A stretch of 64,000 nt of DNA from Enterovirga rhinocerotis. GTDB lineage: Bacteria > Pseudomonadota > Alphaproteobacteria > Rhizobiales > Beijerinckiaceae. Positions 63,160 to 64,000 of the stretch are shown here, one piece after another. Every line of letters begins with the position of its first letter. The first letter of the stretch is position 1. The stretch spans positions 62,001 through 126,000 of the forward strand of contig NZ_SNZR01000018.1 in the NCBI RefSeq assembly GCF_004363955.1, in the 5' to 3' direction. The position numbers were made by a program, and so were the translations under genes. The notes under the pieces are model-generated. The model saw nothing but the letters and a program-made list of their open reading frames with translations. It searched no databases and was not told the origin of the DNA.

Positions 63160-63181
63160 TGGGTCGCGTCGACGCGACCCA
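63160..63181. repeat. Perfect 22-base palindrome
   Basis: Its inner 20 bases are GGGTCGCGTCGACGCGACCC, flanked by a complementary T and A. It lies in the 195-base gap between the permease and the convergent ABC ATPase. There is no T-run, so it may be a protein-binding site or a factor-dependent stop between convergent operons. Confidence 0.6.
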
Positions 63182-63199
63182 CCAGCGCAACTGAATTCC

Positions 63200-64000
63200 T
63201 CAAAGATGCAGAACGCGATCGTGCAGAGAGGATAGGCGAGCAGACGTCATCAGAGATATGATGCTGCATTCATTGAGCCCGTTGGCCATGGCGCCATACA
63301 TCTGGCCCTCGGCAAGCTCATCCAGTCCGGTCGTCGCCTCGTCGAGGATCAAAAGATCCGGCTGCACGATGAGCGCTCGCGCGAAGGCCAGGCGTTGGCG
63401 TTCGCCGGTCGACAACGTATCCCGCCATTCCAGGCTATCGAGAGCGCTCCGCAAGCGTTCGAGCCCGACCGCTTCAAGCGCCTTGTCCAGAGCACTCTCG
63501 GGAACAGCGGCGGTGGCACCTGGATAAGAGAGCACCGATCGGAGGCTGCCGAGAGGCAGGTAAGGCCGCTCCGACAAGATCAGCATGTTCGAGGCGGACG
63601 AGCGTATTTCGCCTCGCCAGCGCGGAGCAATGCCGGCCCAGGCTCGAACGAGGCTCGTCTTGCCGCTGCCCGACGGGCCGACGATCAGGATGCGCTCCCC
63701 TGGCCCTACCGACACGGATTCGAGACGAGCCAGAACCTGTCCGCGCTCGTCGAAGACCTCGAGATCCTTCGATTGAAGACGCGCATGTCCTTCGGCTCGC
63801 CTCGGCAAAGCCGCGGTCCGCATCCCGACGCTCGCGCGTTCGAAGCCCCCAAGCCGCTCCGTCGCCGCGGCAAGCTCCGCAATCCTCGGATACACGGTCA
63901 CGAAATAGGACAGCGCGTTGCGCACCTCGTTGAAGGCCGAGCCGGCCTGCATGAGCGCTCCGAACGCCATGCCCCCCGCAAAATAGAGCGGGCTCATCAC
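63200..64000 (-). CDS. ABC transporter ATPase domain, YddA/BacA-like (partial, N-terminus outside)
   Basis: The last 266 residues of an ABC half-transporter whose membrane part extends past the window. The first 60 residues here (ALMQAGSAFNEVRNALSYFVTVYPRIAELAAATERLGGFE) are the end of the transmembrane domain of the SbmA/BacA/YddA-ABCD family. The ATPase has Walker A GPSGSGKTS, the family motif LSERPYLPLGSLRSVLSYP, the signature LSTGERQRLAFARAL with T in place of the usual second G, and Walker B LLILDEATTGLD. Likely exports or imports peptides or vitamins; direction unknown. Confidence 0.88.
   Translation of the reverse strand: MMSPLYFAGGMAFGALMQAGSAFNEVRNALSYFVTVYPRIAELAAATERLGGFERASVGMRTAALPRRAEGHARLQSKDLEVFDERGQVLARLESVSVGPGERILIVGPSGSGKTSLVRAWAGIAPRWRGEIRSSASNMLILSERPYLPLGSLRSVLSYPGATAAVPESALDKALEAVGLERLRSALDSLEWRDTLSTGERQRLAFARALIVQPDLLILDEATTGLDELAEGQMYGAMANGLNECSIISLMTSARLSSLHDRVLHL

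Overview
The window looks like a chromosomal segment of a high-GC alphaproteobacterium, most likely of the order Hyphomicrobiales (Rhizobiales). The reasons are an Omp2-type porin, a BacA/YddA-like ABC exporter, a poxvirus-like topoisomerase IB, the flgE-flgK-flgL block behind a consensus sigma-54 promoter, and palindromic intergenic repeats of a kind common in that order. The genus cannot be fixed from sequence reading alone. Coding density is high and nearly every gene overlaps or abuts its operon neighbour by ATGA/GTGA junctions. I see no prophage, insertion sequence or CRISPR array.

Layout. 1-4.6 kb: a ferric-siderophore uptake operon (end of a TonB-dependent receptor, FhuC-, FhuD- and FhuB-like ABC parts, siderophore-interacting reductase), followed by cystathionine gamma-synthase, a PhzF protein and a NUDIX hydrolase. 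7.5-12.1 kb: a small lipoprotein, a FadR-type GntR regulator, topoisomerase IB and a succinate-semialdehyde dehydrogenase. 12.1-16.1 kb: an unusual BON-repeat/OmpA-like envelope protein with a small membrane partner, then the porin with a strong terminator. 16.6-25.7 kb: a thiamine-diphosphate enzyme, exonuclease III, a serine-hydrolase beta-lactamase-fold protein, a YhbS-type acetyltransferase, an ornithine decarboxylase with a long structured leader, and OpgG plus a RimI-like acetyltransferase. 25.8-32.9 kb: rplS, then a dipeptide-type ABC operon (substrate-binding protein, two permeases, two ATPases) that contains a complete VapBC toxin-antitoxin pair between the permease and ATPase genes.

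33.2-42.3 kb: trmL with two membrane proteins, then the bacterial alpha-2-macroglobulin/PBP1C envelope-defence pair. 42.5-46.7 kb: SixA phosphatase, a peptidoglycan-hydrolase-like relic protein, and the YcjX/YcjF pair. 47.2-52.0 kb: hook and hook-filament junction genes. 52-53.7 kb: an AMP-forming ligase-like protein that has lost its C-terminal lysine, and a tRNA with a CAT anticodon. 54-63 kb: a divergent catabolic locus made of hydantoinase/oxoprolinase subunits A and B, a TIM-barrel isomerase, a TetR regulator and a class II aldolase on the minus strand, facing an NMT1/SsuABC-type uptake system on the plus strand. The last 0.8 kb holds the C-terminal part of an ABC transporter ATPase.

The points most worth a second look are the VapBC pair translationally coupled into a peptide transporter operon, the BON/OmpA-small membrane protein pair, the decarboxylase leader RNA, the PBP1C gene whose N-terminus is encoded by a palindromic repeat, and the ligase with a valine in place of its catalytic lysine.
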